Assembly: GCF_030812785.1 (NCBI RefSeq)
Contig: NZ_JAUSTJ010000002.1
Coordinates: forward strand, 1,116,001-1,180,000
DNA length: 64,000 bases
Reading direction: 5' to 3'
Origin: Sphingomonas kyeonggiensis
Lineage (GTDB): Bacteria; Pseudomonadota; Alphaproteobacteria; Sphingomonadales; Sphingomonadaceae
The notes beneath the pieces were generated by a model. That model did not search any database. It was not told where the DNA came from and saw nothing but the letters and a program-made list of their open reading frames with translations. Below are positions 9,538 to 19,874 of the stretch, piece after piece. Position 1 is the stretch's first letter, and each line of letters begins with the position of its first letter. The position numbers were made by a program, and so were the translations under genes.

Positions 9538-9575
9538 CGGGCGCTGTCACCCCAGGGTGGCGGCGCCCGTTTGCG
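9538..9575 (+). terminator. Terminator after tsf
   Basis: Stem CGGGCGC (9538-9544) with GCGCCCG (9563-9569), an inner CACCC/GGGTG extension, then TTTGCGTTT. It closes the rpsB-tsf unit before the GH84 gene. Confidence 0.75.
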
Positions 9576-9676
9576 TTTCCGGGCGTCGCCCGGTTGCCGC
9601 CGCGGCATCGACCCTCTCGACAATGTTCGCTTGGTTTCCTACCAATCTAATACCACTATCGGCAGGAGCCTTGTTC

Positions 9677-11638
9677 ATGCGCATGTCCCGTTCCCTTCAC
9701 GTTGGTGTCGTCATAGGGCGGGGTGCCGTGCTGGCTCTGGCGATGGGGAGCGCGATGCCTGCGCTCGCGCAGGTCTCGACCGCGCCCGCCATCTTCCCGA
9801 CGCCGGCGGCGATGCGGCTGACCGGGCCGGACTTCGCACTGGGCGAGACGGTGGTGCTCGTGCGGGCGAAGGGCGTGGATGCGGCGACCGAGAAGCTGGT
9901 CCGCGAGGTCCTCGCCACCGGCGGCGTACGCGAGATCCGGGTTGCGGCGGCGCTGCCGAAGCGGCTCGACGCGACCTATGTGGTGATCGGCGGGGGCGAT
10001 GCGGCGCCGGTCCGCGATGCGCTGGCCCGAACGGGCGCGACGATGCCCGAGCAGGACGAGGGCTATGCGCTGGCCAGCCAGACGAGCGACGGCGGCGCGC
10101 TGGTGGTGCTGGCGGGCAGGGACGGGGACGGGCTCTATCATGCCGCGCAGAGCTTCCGGCAGATCGTGGCGCGCGGGCGCGTGTCCTCGGTCACCGTCTC
10201 CGATTATCCAGCGATGCCGGTGCGCGGCACGATCGAGGGCTTTTACGGCAAGCCCTGGTCGATGGCCGAGCGGGAGGAGCACATCGCGTTCCTCGCCCGG
10301 TTCAAGGCCAACACCTATATCTACAGCCCGAAGGACGATGTGTTCGCCCGCGACAAGTGGCGCGAGGCCTATCCCGCCGACACGCTGCAGGCGCTGGGCA
10401 AGGTAGTGGACGCCGCCAATCGCGAGCATGTCAATTTCATCTATGCGATCTCGCCCGGGCCCTCGATCTGTTACAGCGATCCGAAGGATCTGGAGGCGGT
10501 GCGCCGCAAGTTCGCCGCGCTGCGTGGGCTGGGCGTGCGCAGCTTCTACGTCGCGCTCGACGACATCGAATATACCAAGTGGAACTGCCCGGCCGACGAA
10601 GCGGCGTTCGGCGCGCCCGGCCAGAAGGCGGCGGCCGCTGCGCAGGCCAGCCTGCTCAACGCGGTCCAGGGTGATCTCGCGGCGGCCGGCCATGGCTCGC
10701 TGACCATGGTGCCGACCGAATATTACAACACCACCGAATCGCCCTACAAGGCGGAGCTGCGCAAGGCGCTCGATCCGCGTGTGGTGGTGCAGTGGACCGG
10801 GACCGATACGGTGCCGGCCGCGATCTCGGTCGCCGATGCCAAAAGCGCGACCAAGGCGTTCGGCCGCAAGACCCTGCTCTGGGACAATTACCCGGTGAAC
10901 GATTATGGCGAGACCGCCGGGCGGCTGCTTCTGGCGCCCTATGACCGGCGCCAGGCCGGGCTTTCGACCGAGCTGGGCGGCATCGTCTCCAACCCGATGA
11001 ACCAGGAAGTGGCGAGCCGTCCTGCGGTGACCGGCGTGCTGGCCTTTTCGTGGAACGACCGCAATTACGATGCCCAGCGCACCTGGCGCGCGGCGGCGTT
11101 CTACCTGGCCGGCGGCGATGCCGGGACGGCCGAGGCGCTGCTCACCTTCTTCGACACCCAGCATGTCGCGCCCACTTTCGGCCATCAGCCCTGGCAGCCC
11201 CAGGCGCCGAAGCTCAAGGCGCTGATCGACACTGCGCGCGACGCGCTGGCGGACAATGATCCGCATGCGATCGCCAGATCGCTCGGCGCGCTGGGTGACG
11301 CTGCCGACGCCCTGACGGCAGCGCCCGACCGGATCCGCGCCGGCGTGGTCATGCCGGGCTTCGTCCGCGAGGCAGGGCCGTGGCTCGATGCTGCCGAGCT
11401 CTGGGGCCGCGCGCTGCGCCTGACCGTGGACGGCCTGACCGCTGCCCGCGCCGGCCAGCCGGGCGCGGCGCGCGCCTTCGCCGCTGCGGCTGAGCTGGCG
11501 AAGAAGGCCGCGGCGATTCGCTCGATCCCAGGCGCCACGCGTCCCGAAGGGCCGATAAAGGTTTCGGACGGCGTGCTGGACCGCTTCATCGCCGATGCGC
11601 CGGGGTTGGTCTATCTGGCGCCTGCACCCAGGAACTAG
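9677..11638 (+). CDS. Secreted GH84 beta-N-acetylglucosaminidase (O-GlcNAcase/hyaluronidase family)
   Basis: 653 residues. A signal peptide (to about ALAQ, residue 32) is followed by a GH20-like N-terminal domain and the GH84 catalytic barrel: RGTIEGFYGKPWS, FKANTYIYSPKDD, and the paired catalytic aspartates in YVALDDIEY (Asp295 and Asp296). Later TLLWDNYPVND and FSWNDRNYD line the GlcNAc pocket. Family members remove beta-linked GlcNAc from proteins or glycans using the substrate's own acetamido group. Exported to the periplasm or outside, so scavenging of GlcNAc-containing glycans is more likely than protein de-modification. I chose the ATG at 9677 because GGCAGGAG precedes it. It is an insertion between tsf and pyrH, bounded by a terminator and a repeat. 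Confidence 0.9.
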   Translation: MRMSRSLHVGVVIGRGAVLALAMGSAMPALAQVSTAPAIFPTPAAMRLTGPDFALGETVVLVRAKGVDAATEKLVREVLATGGVREIRVAAALPKRLDATYVVIGGGDAAPVRDALARTGATMPEQDEGYALASQTSDGGALVVLAGRDGDGLYHAAQSFRQIVARGRVSSVTVSDYPAMPVRGTIEGFYGKPWSMAEREEHIAFLARFKANTYIYSPKDDVFARDKWREAYPADTLQALGKVVDAANREHVNFIYAISPGPSICYSDPKDLEAVRRKFAALRGLGVRSFYVALDDIEYTKWNCPADEAAFGAPGQKAAAAAQASLLNAVQGDLAAAGHGSLTMVPTEYYNTTESPYKAELRKALDPRVVVQWTGTDTVPAAISVADAKSATKAFGRKTLLWDNYPVNDYGETAGRLLLAPYDRRQAGLSTELGGIVSNPMNQEVASRPAVTGVLAFSWNDRNYDAQRTWRAAAFYLAGGDAGTAEALLTFFDTQHVAPTFGHQPWQPQAPKLKALIDTARDALADNDPHAIARSLGALGDAADALTAAPDRIRAGVVMPGFVREAGPWLDAAELWGRALRLTVDGLTAARAGQPGAARAFAAAAELAKKAAAIRSIPGATRPEGPIKVSDGVLDRFIADAPGLVYLAPAPRN

Positions 11639-11645
11639 GATACCT

Positions 11646-11726
11646 TGTTCCCCGGTGAAAGCCGGGGCCCAGGGTCACGAGCGACACGGCAGAGAAACCC
11701 TGGGCCCCGGCTTTCGCCGGGGAACT
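11646..11726. repeat. REPIN-like inverted pair, opposite orientation to that at 2,657
   Basis: Hairpins CCCCGGTGAAAGCCGGGG (11650-11667) and CCCCGGCTTTCGCCGGGG (11705-11722). The spacer contains GACACGGCAGAGAAACCCT, which is close to the reverse complement of the spacer in the 2,657 copy, so the whole unit moved as a piece and landed inverted. Confidence 0.8.
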
Positions 11727-11802
11727 GGAAAGTACTCGCGCATCATCCACAGCTGTTACCGTTGTCACGGCAGGGCGCGCGGCAAATAGGCCGTGCGCCC
11801 GC

Positions 11803-11831
11803 TTGTCCCTTTGTGCGCGCTCCTCTAGGGT
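11803..11831 (+). promoter_or_regulatory. Probable pyrH promoter
   Basis: TTGTCC (11803-11808), 17 bases, TAGGGT (11826-11831), 40 bases ahead of the pyrH ATG. It gives the pyrH-to-fabZ block its own start point, separate from rpsB-tsf. Confidence 0.5.
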
Positions 11832-11870
11832 CCGCGCCGCTCCCAGTATCCGTAGTAACCAAAGGCTCCG

Positions 11871-12602
11871 ATGACCGCTCCCCGATTCAAACGCATCCTC
11901 CTCAAACTCTCGGGCGAGGTCCTGATGGGGCAGGGGCAGTTCGGCATCGATCCGGACACCTGCGAGCGCGTCGCGCTCGAAGTGAAGGACGCCAAGGAAA
12001 GCGGCCTCGAGATCTGCATGGTCGTCGGCGGCGGCAACATCTTCCGTGGGCTGGCGGGTGCCGCCCAGGGTTTTGACCGCGCCTCGGCGGATTACATGGG
12101 CATGCTTGCTACCGTGATGAACGCGCTGGCGATGCAGAACGCGCTCGAGAAGATCGGTGTGGACACGCGCGTCCAGTCGGCGATTCCGATGGCCTCGGTG
12201 TGCGAGCCCTATATCCGCCGCCGCGCCGAGCGGCACATGGAGAAGGGCCGCGTCGTGCTGTTCGCGGCGGGCACCGGCCTGCCGTTCTTCACCACCGACA
12301 CCACCGCGGCGCTGCGCGCGGCCGAGATGCAGTGCGACGCGCTGTTCAAGGGCACTTCGGTCGACGGCGTCTATGATGCCGATCCCAAGAAGGTGCCGAC
12401 CGCAAAGCGTTACGATACGCTGGATTACAACCGCGTCCTCGCAGACGATCTGAAGGTGATGGACGCCTCCGCCGTGGCCCTTTGCCGCGACAACAACATC
12501 CCGATCGTCGTGTTCAACATCCGCGACGCGGGCAACCTGACCCGCGTGCTGCGCGGCGAGGGCACCTCGACGATCGTCCAGAACGAAACCCAATTCGCAT
12601 AA
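11871..12602 (+). CDS. pyrH: UMP kinase
   Basis: 243 residues. It phosphorylates UMP to UDP with ATP. The amino-acid-kinase fold is clear: [15 protein letters not shown] at the start, [10 protein letters not shown], and [15 protein letters not shown] for nucleotide binding. First gene of a run continuing through frr, uppS and cdsA. Full length for the family. Confidence 0.97.
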   Translation: MTAPRFKRILLKLSGEVLMGQGQFGIDPDTCERVALEVKDAKESGLEICMVVGGGNIFRGLAGAAQGFDRASADYMGMLATVMNALAMQNALEKIGVDTRVQSAIPMASVCEPYIRRRAERHMEKGRVVLFAAGTGLPFFTTDTTAALRAAEMQCDALFKGTSVDGVYDADPKKVPTAKRYDTLDYNRVLADDLKVMDASAVALCRDNNIPIVVFNIRDAGNLTRVLRGEGTSTIVQNETQFA

Positions 12603-12615
12603 GAAGGAGCCGATA

Positions 12616-13173
12616 ATGGCCGCTTACGACAAGGCCGACCTCGAGCGCCGCATGAACGGCGCGGTGGAGTCGCTGAAGCATGACCTGCAGGGCCTGCGCA
12701 CGGGCCGCGCGAGCACCACGCTCCTCGATCCGGTGACGGTCGAGGTGTACGGCGCGCACATGCCGATCGCCCAGGTGGCGACGGTCGCCGCGCCCGAGCC
12801 GCGCTTGCTCTCGGTGACGGTGTGGGACAAGTCCAATGTCGGTCCCGTCGAGAAGGCGATCCGCTCGGCCGGCCTCGGACTCAACCCGATCACCGACGGC
12901 CAGACGCTGCGCCTGCCGATCCCGGACCTGACCGAGGAGCGCCGCAAGGAGCTCGCCAAGCTCGCCAGCCAATATGCCGAAAAGGCCCGCATCGCCGCGC
13001 GCAACGTGCGCCGCGACGGCAATGACAGCCTGAAGACCGACGAGAAGAAGGGCGTCTATTCGGAAGACGAGCGCAAGCGCCACGAGACCGAGGTGCAGAA
13101 GCTCACCGACAGCACGATCGCCGAGATCGATGCGGCGGCGGCGGCCAAGGAAAAGGAAATCCTCGGCAAGTGA
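12616..13173 (+). CDS. frr: Ribosome recycling factor
   Basis: 185 residues. With EF-G it splits post-termination ribosomes. The N-terminal [25 protein letters not shown] and [27 protein letters not shown] match the three-helix bundle of the family. AAGGAG lies ahead of the ATG; 13 bases separate it from pyrH. Confidence 0.97.
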   Translation: MAAYDKADLERRMNGAVESLKHDLQGLRTGRASTTLLDPVTVEVYGAHMPIAQVATVAAPEPRLLSVTVWDKSNVGPVEKAIRSAGLGLNPITDGQTLRLPIPDLTEERRKELAKLASQYAEKARIAARNVRRDGNDSLKTDEKKGVYSEDERKRHETEVQKLTDSTIAEIDAAAAAKEKEILGK

Positions 13174-13206
13174 ACCCGGCCCACGCCCTGTCTGTTGCTT
13201 GCCGGA

Positions 13207-13955
<749 letters not shown>

Positions 13956-13959
<4 letters not shown>

Positions 13960-14750
13960 GCAAGACCGGTTCCGAGCTCGCCACGAGGCTGGGCGTCGCC
14001 TTCGTTTTGATCGGCCTGGCCTTTGCCGCGCTCTATTCCGGCGGCGTGGGCTTCTGGATGGTGGTCAGCGTGATCGGCGTGCTGATGATGGGCGAATGGG
14101 CGATGCTCGCCGGCGCCAATCTGAAGGGCAAGCGGCTCGCCCAATATGCGATCTCGGTGCCGCTGGCGGCGATGCTGCCGGGACTGGCCCCCGAGCTGGG
14201 CAGTACGGGGCAGGAATTCCTCGCGCTCGGCCTGATCATCGGCGTGTTCTTCTTCCTGGCGATCGTGGCCAAGGGCGGGCAGCTCGCCCTGGGCGCCTTC
14301 TATGTCGGCCTGCCGGTGCTGGCGCTGGTGACGATCCGCGAGCAGCCGGTGCAGGGCATGCTGCTGACCTTCTGGGCGATGGCGCTGGTCTGGGCGTGCG
14401 ACAGCGCCGCCTATTTCGCCGGACGCGCGATCGGCGGGCCGAAGCTCGCCCCGGCGATCAGCCCGAACAAGACCTGGGCGGGGTTCCTGGGCGGCGTGGC
14501 GGGGGCGACGCTGTTCGCCTTCGTGCTGGTCTGGCTGTTCGATCTGCCCGTGGCGCTGGCCTGGGCGACGCCGGTGCTCGCCGTGCTGGCGCAGCTCGGC
14601 GACCTGTTCGAGAGCCATCTGAAGCGCTGCGCCGGCGTCAAGGATTCGGGCAATCTGCTGCCCGGCCATGGCGGCGTGCTCGACCGGCTCGACGGGCTGG
14701 TCGCGAGCGCGCCGGTGGCCGCCTTGCTGGTGCTCTGGCTCGTCCGATGA
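13956..14750 (+). CDS. cdsA: Phosphatidate cytidylyltransferase
   Basis: 264 residues with about seven or eight membrane helices. It makes CDP-diacylglycerol, the precursor consumed by PssA elsewhere in this window. The signature SHLKRCAGVKDSGNLLPGHG with following GVLDRLD is complete. The GTG start sits inside the uppS stop (GTGA). Confidence 0.95.
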
Positions 14751-15904
14751 AAAGCGTGACGATATTGGGCGCCACCGGATCGGTGGGCAGCTCGACGCTC
14801 GACCTGATCGAGCGCGAACCCGAGCGATTCGAAGTAGTTGCGCTCACCGCAAATTGCGATGTCGAGAAGCTGGCCGCAGCGGCGATCCGGACTAATGCGC
14901 GCCATGCCGTGGTCGCCGACGAGAGCTGCCTGCCGGCGTTGCGCGAGCGACTGGCGGGGACGGGGATCACCGCTGCCGGCGGTCCTCAGGCGGTGTGCGA
15001 GGCGGCGCGGATGGGCGCCGACTGGACGATGGCGGCGATCGTCGGCCTGGCCGGGCTCGGCTCGGCGATGGCGGCGGTGGAGCAGGGCGGCACGGTGGTG
15101 CTCGCCAACAAGGAGCCGCTGGTCTCGGCCGGCGACCTGGTAACCGCGGCGGCAGGACGTCACGGCGCCACGGTCCTGCCCGCCGATTCGGAACACAACG
15201 CGATCTACCAGTGCTTCGATTTCGAGCGTCCCGAAAGAGTACGCCGCATCATCCTCACCGCGAGCGGCGGCCCGTTCCGCGACTGGGACCTGGAAGCGAT
15301 GCGCGGCGTGACGCCGGCCCAGGCCTGCGCACATCCCAACTGGTCGATGGGCGCCAAGATCTCGGTCGATTCGGCGACGATGATGAACAAGGGCCTCGAG
15401 CTGATCGAGGCGGCGCGGCTGTTTCCGGTGGCGAACGATGCGCTGGAGATTCTCGTGCATCGCCAGTCGGTTATCCACTCGATGGTGGAATATGTCGACG
15501 GTTCGGTGCTGGCCCAGATGGGCCCGTCCGACATGCGCGTGCCGATCGCCCATACGCTGGCCTGGCCCGACCGGATGGCGACGCCGATGCCGCCGCTCGA
15601 CTTTGTGGCAATGGCAAGGCTGGACTTCGAGGCGCCCGATGCGGTGCGCTTCCCTGCATTGCGGCTGGCCCGCGAGGCGCTGGAGGCGGGCGGTGCCCGT
15701 CCGGCGATCCTCAATGCGGCCAATGAAGTGGCGGTGGCGGCCTTCCTTTCGGGCCGGCTCAACTTTCTTGAAATTGCCGCAATCTCTGCCGATACGCTTG
15801 ACCGCTATGACCCGGTCGCTCCGGAAAGCCTCGAAGCCGTTTGGGCAATCGACGCCGAGGCTAGGCGGATCGCGGGCGAGCGTGTGAAGGACGGCGTCGC
15901 TTGA
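14747..15904 (+). CDS. dxr: 1-deoxy-D-xylulose 5-phosphate reductoisomerase
   Basis: 385 residues. Second step of the MEP isoprenoid pathway, NADPH-dependent. The start gives MKSVTILGATGSVGSSTLD, the nucleotide-binding motif; later LPADSEHNAIYQC and SGGPFRDW cover the metal and substrate sites. It overlaps cdsA by ATGA and the rseP TTG start by four bases. It supplies the precursor used by UppS in the same operon. Confidence 0.96.
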   Translation: MKSVTILGATGSVGSSTLDLIEREPERFEVVALTANCDVEKLAAAAIRTNARHAVVADESCLPALRERLAGTGITAAGGPQAVCEAARMGADWTMAAIVGLAGLGSAMAAVEQGGTVVLANKEPLVSAGDLVTAAAGRHGATVLPADSEHNAIYQCFDFERPERVRRIILTASGGPFRDWDLEAMRGVTPAQACAHPNWSMGAKISVDSATMMNKGLELIEAARLFPVANDALEILVHRQSVIHSMVEYVDGSVLAQMGPSDMRVPIAHTLAWPDRMATPMPPLDFVAMARLDFEAPDAVRFPALRLAREALEAGGARPAILNAANEVAVAAFLSGRLNFLEIAAISADTLDRYDPVAPESLEAVWAIDAEARRIAGERVKDGVA

Positions 15905-17034
15905 TTCAAACTCCCGGCATCCTGGTCACCGTACTCGCCTTCGTGCTGGTGCTCGGGCCGCTCGTGTTCCTGCACGAGCTCGGCCATTACCTCGCCGGGC
16001 GCTGGTTCGGCGTGAAGGCCGAGGAATTCTCGATCGGCTTCGGCCGCGAGATCGCCGGTTTCACCGACAAGCGCGGCACCCGCTGGAAGTTCGGCTGGCT
16101 TCCGCTGGGCGGCTATGTCCGCTTCGCCGGCGACATGAACCCGGCCAGCCAGCCTTCGCCCGAATGGCTCTCGCTGCCTGCCAGGGAGCGGGCGCAGACC
16201 TTCCAGGCCAAGGCGCTGTGGCAGCGCGCCATCATCGTCGCCGCCGGCCCGATCATGAACTTCCTGGTCGCGATCGCGATCCTCAGCGCCTTCGCGGTCG
16301 GCTATGGCAAGGTCGTGACGCCACCGGTGATCGCCAGCGTCGCGCCGGGGAGCGCGGCCGAGCGCTCGGGCCTCAAGGCCGGGGACCGGATCGTTGCGCT
16401 GGACGGGCGGCAGGTCGAGGACTTCATCGATATCGGCAGGTTCGCCATGCTCCGCTCGGGCGAGACGGTGACGGTCGAATATCAGAGAGGCGGCCAGGCC
16501 CTGCAGACCAGCGCGACGATCGGCTCGCTGACCGAGAAGGACCGGTTCGGCAACATCACGCATCGCGGTGTGCTGGGCATCGGGCGCGGCGCATCTGAAA
16601 TCAGGCCTGTGGCGCTCTGGGAAGCGCCGGGCGAGGGGATTTCGCAGACGATCGGAATCGTGTGGACCACGATCGAGGGGCTGCAGCGGATCATCCTGGG
16701 ACGCATCCCGGTGACCGAGCTGGGCGGCCCCCTCAAGATCGCCAAGGTCTCGGGCGAGTTTCTCGCAATGGGACCGGTCCAATTGGTCTATCTGATCGCG
16801 CTGATCTCCATTAATCTGGGATTCATCAACCTGTTGCCAGTTCCGGTGCTGGATGGCGGCCATCTCCTGTTCTACGCAGTAGAAGCCGTCCGCCGCCGCC
16901 CGGTGGAGCCGCAGGTTATGGAGTGGGCGTACCGGGGCGGTTTGGTCGCAATTCTCGCGCTCATGCTGTTCGTTACGTTCAATGACCTCGGCACGTTCGG
17001 CGTGTGGAGAAATCTGGCCGGGTTGATCGGCTGA
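15901..17034 (+). CDS. rseP: RIP metalloprotease RseP (site-2 protease)
   Basis: 377 residues. It cuts transmembrane anti-sigma factors and signal peptide remnants. Zinc motif HELGH at residues 25-29, the second motif PVPVLDGGHLLFY near the C-terminus, and one PDZ domain (SVAPGSAAERSGLKAGDRIVALDG). The TTG start overlaps the dxr stop. Four membrane segments. Confidence 0.95.
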   Translation: MIQTPGILVTVLAFVLVLGPLVFLHELGHYLAGRWFGVKAEEFSIGFGREIAGFTDKRGTRWKFGWLPLGGYVRFAGDMNPASQPSPEWLSLPARERAQTFQAKALWQRAIIVAAGPIMNFLVAIAILSAFAVGYGKVVTPPVIASVAPGSAAERSGLKAGDRIVALDGRQVEDFIDIGRFAMLRSGETVTVEYQRGGQALQTSATIGSLTEKDRFGNITHRGVLGIGRGASEIRPVALWEAPGEGISQTIGIVWTTIEGLQRIILGRIPVTELGGPLKIAKVSGEFLAMGPVQLVYLIALISINLGFINLLPVPVLDGGHLLFYAVEAVRRRPVEPQVMEWAYRGGLVAILALMLFVTFNDLGTFGVWRNLAGLIG

Positions 17035-17102
17035 TGTGGTTCGTGCAGGGCGGTGCAAGCCGCGTGGCTGACGGCCGGTATTTTGATTCCGACTGGGGTG
17101 GG

Positions 17103-19874
17103 ATGGTGACTGCGATCAAGGCAACGAAAATCGGCGCGCGCGCCACGGCGACGACCCTTCTCGCGAGCACGATGCTCTCGGGCATGGCCGTCGCGCAGAC
17201 CGCGCCCCAGACTGCTCCGGCGGCTACGCCCCCGGCCGCCCAGGCCGCGCCCGCTCCCGCGGTGCCGGTACCGGCGGCACGGACGATCAAGTCGATCCGC
17301 GTGCAGGGTTCGCAGCGCATCGAGCCGGAAACGGTGATGAGCTACACCCGCCTGCGCGTTGGTGACGCCTATACCAACGAGACCATCGACCAGGCGATCA
17401 AGGACCTGCTCGCCTCGGATCTGCTCGCCGACGTGACGATCGAAGGCGTAGAGACCGGCGACCTGGTGATCCGCATCCGCGAGAACCCGGTGATCAACCG
17501 CGTGATCTACGAGGGCAACAAGCGGCTCAAGGAAGACAAGATCAAGAAGGAAGTGAAGCTGGCGCCGCGCCAGATCTTCACCCGCACCGCGGTTCGCGCC
17601 GACGTGGCGCGCATTGTCGAGCTCTATCGCCGCCAAGGCCGCTTCGCCGCCGTGGTCGAGCCGAAGATGGTCAGCCTCGACCAGAACCGCGTCGACGTGA
17701 TCTTCGAGGTCCATGAGGGCCCGAAGTCCAAGGTCCGCCAGATCAACATCATCGGCAACGAGGTGTTCTCGGACGGCAAGCTGCGCGGCGAGATGGCGAC
17801 CAAGACCGCCAGCCTGATGCACCTGATGAGCTCGAACACGAGCTATGACCAGGACCGCCTGGCCTATGACCAGCAGAAGCTGCGCCAGTTCTACCTGACC
17901 AACGGCTATGCCGATTTCCGCGTGATCTCGGCCGTGGCCGAGCTGACTCCGGACAAGAAGGACTTCATCATCACCTACGTGGTGGAGGAAGGCCCGCGCT
18001 ACAAGTTCGGTCCGGTCACCGTCGATAGCGCGATTCGCGACTTCGACGACAAGAAGCTCGCCGCCGCGCTGAGCATCAAGGAAGGCGACTGGTACAATGC
18101 GAAGGCCGTGGAAGACACGGTCGAGCAGCTGAGCGAGACCGCCGGCATCGCCGGCTACGCATTCGCCGATGTCCGCCCCGACTTCCAGCGCGACAAGGAA
18201 TCGCTGACGATGGGGATGAATTTCCACATCGCCGAAGCGAACCGCACGTATATCGAGCGCATCGACATCACCGGCAACCGCCAGACCCAGGACAAGGTGA
18301 TCCGCCGCGAGTTCCGCGTGGCCGAGGGCGATGCCTTCAACACTTTCCTGGTCAAGCGCTCGCAGGACCGCATCAACTCGCTGGGCTATTTCCAGGACAA
18401 GTTCGAGATCGAGCGTGCCGAGGGCTCGGCGCCGGACCGCATCGTGCTCAAGGCCAATGTCGAAGAGCGCGCGAACGGCGAACTGACGCTGTCGGCCGGC
18501 TTCTCGAGCCTCGAGCAGTTCATCCTTCAGGCGTCGATCCGCCAGCGCAACTTCCGCGGTATGGGCCAGACGGTCTCCGCTTCGGTCGACTATTCGAGCT
18601 ATTCGAAGTCGGTCGAGCTGGGCTTCACCGAACCTTATCTGTTCGACAAGAACATCGCGCTGGGCGGAACGCTTTTCCGCCGCGACTATAACGCGTTCAA
18701 CTATATCGGCTCGGATCGCTCGACCACCTACAGCCAGGTCTCGACCGGCTTCCAGGTCGTCGCCGGTGTGCCGTTGACCGAATACTGGACGCTGTCGGGC
18801 CGCTACTATCTCGCCCAGGACGATGTGACGCTCGACAAGACGAGCTTCTACACCGATGGCGTCTGCGATCCGCTCAAGGCCGGCCGTTATTATTGCGAGG
18901 CGGTGGGTAATCGCATCACCTCGCTGGTCGGCGTGACGCTGACCTATGACAGCCTCAACAGCCGCCTGCGTCCGTCGCGCGGTCAGCGGTTGTCGCTGAG
19001 CGGTGACTTCGCCGGCGTGGGCGGCGACGTGCGCTACCTGCGCGCGCGCTTCGATGGCGACAAGTACTGGAACGTCGGCAGCGGCTTCATCGCCTCGCTG
19101 TCGGTCGAGGGCGGCTATATCCACAGCCTGGAGAAGAGCCGCGGCGCGGGCATCGATCCGGTGCGCATCACCGACCGCTTCTACCTGGGCGAGCCGCAGT
19201 TCCGCGGCTTCGACATCCGCGGCGTCGGCCCGCGCGTCCAGCGCATCAACTATACGGGCGATCCCACCGCGGGCACCCAGCTGCTGGTCACCGACCGCGA
19301 CCAGATCATCGACGACGCGATCGGCGGCAAGGCCTATTACCTGACCAAGGCCGAGCTCGAGATTCCGCTGGGCGCTGGTGCGGCCGAAATGGGCCTGCGT
19401 CCGTCGATCTTCGTCATGGCGGGCAGCCTGTTCAACATCACCCGTCCGGGCAAGACAATCGAGTTCGCGCAGGCGACGGACGCCAGCGGCAAGCTGCTGT
19501 TCAATCAGGACGGTTCGCCGACGCTGCTGCCCAAGGACAATTTCCTGAAGGACGGCTCGGGCAACCAACTCTACATCGTGAGTGCGTCCGACGCGACCTA
19601 TTCGGGCTTCTACACGACCTGTAAGGTCGGTTACGCCGCCAGCGCGACCGCGCCGTGCGTCGGTACCTCGATCAACGCCATTGCCAATTCTCCGATCACG
19701 CCGTTTTACGAGCGCTATGTCGGCGACAGCCCGTCGCCGCGCCTGTCGATCGGCTTCGGCGTGAACTGGAATTCGCCCTTCGGCCCGCTGCGTATCGACG
19801 TGGCCAAGACGTTGCTCCACGCCAAGGGCGACGACACCAAGCTTGTAACCTTCAACGTAGGGACTCAATTCTGA
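17103..19874 (+). CDS. bamA: Outer membrane protein assembly factor BamA
   Basis: 923 residues. Essential barrel of the BAM complex. A signal peptide ends at AVAQ, an alanine/proline linker follows, then five POTRA domains (about residues 60-450), then the Omp85 barrel with EPQFRGFDIRGVG carrying the lid motif, ending in a final phenylalanine. The ATG at 17103, preceded by GGGGTGGG, gives a clean signal peptide; an ATG at 17034 overlapping the rseP stop would put 23 residues in front of it. It overlaps skp by one base. Confidence 0.94.
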   Translation: MVTAIKATKIGARATATTLLASTMLSGMAVAQTAPQTAPAATPPAAQAAPAPAVPVPAARTIKSIRVQGSQRIEPETVMSYTRLRVGDAYTNETIDQAIKDLLASDLLADVTIEGVETGDLVIRIRENPVINRVIYEGNKRLKEDKIKKEVKLAPRQIFTRTAVRADVARIVELYRRQGRFAAVVEPKMVSLDQNRVDVIFEVHEGPKSKVRQINIIGNEVFSDGKLRGEMATKTASLMHLMSSNTSYDQDRLAYDQQKLRQFYLTNGYADFRVISAVAELTPDKKDFIITYVVEEGPRYKFGPVTVDSAIRDFDDKKLAAALSIKEGDWYNAKAVEDTVEQLSETAGIAGYAFADVRPDFQRDKESLTMGMNFHIAEANRTYIERIDITGNRQTQDKVIRREFRVAEGDAFNTFLVKRSQDRINSLGYFQDKFEIERAEGSAPDRIVLKANVEERANGELTLSAGFSSLEQFILQASIRQRNFRGMGQTVSASVDYSSYSKSVELGFTEPYLFDKNIALGGTLFRRDYNAFNYIGSDRSTTYSQVSTGFQVVAGVPLTEYWTLSGRYYLAQDDVTLDKTSFYTDGVCDPLKAGRYYCEAVGNRITSLVGVTLTYDSLNSRLRPSRGQRLSLSGDFAGVGGDVRYLRARFDGDKYWNVGSGFIASLSVEGGYIHSLEKSRGAGIDPVRITDRFYLGEPQFRGFDIRGVGPRVQRINYTGDPTAGTQLLVTDRDQIIDDAIGGKAYYLTKAELEIPLGAGAAEMGLRPSIFVMAGSLFNITRPGKTIEFAQATDASGKLLFNQDGSPTLLPKDNFLKDGSGNQLYIVSASDATYSGFYTTCKVGYAASATAPCVGTSINAIANSPITPFYERYVGDSPSPRLSIGFGVNWNSPFGPLRIDVAKTLLHAKGDDTKLVTFNVGTQF

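Noticed and set aside
17034..17102. BamA start overlapping the rseP stop
   Set aside because: Would put 23 non-hydrophobic residues before the signal peptide; kept only as an alternative.
16872..19868. 998-codon open frame on the minus strand opposite bamA
   Set aside because: An antisense shadow of high-GC coding sequence: histidine/arginine-rich, no family, no ribosome site, and bamA is certain.
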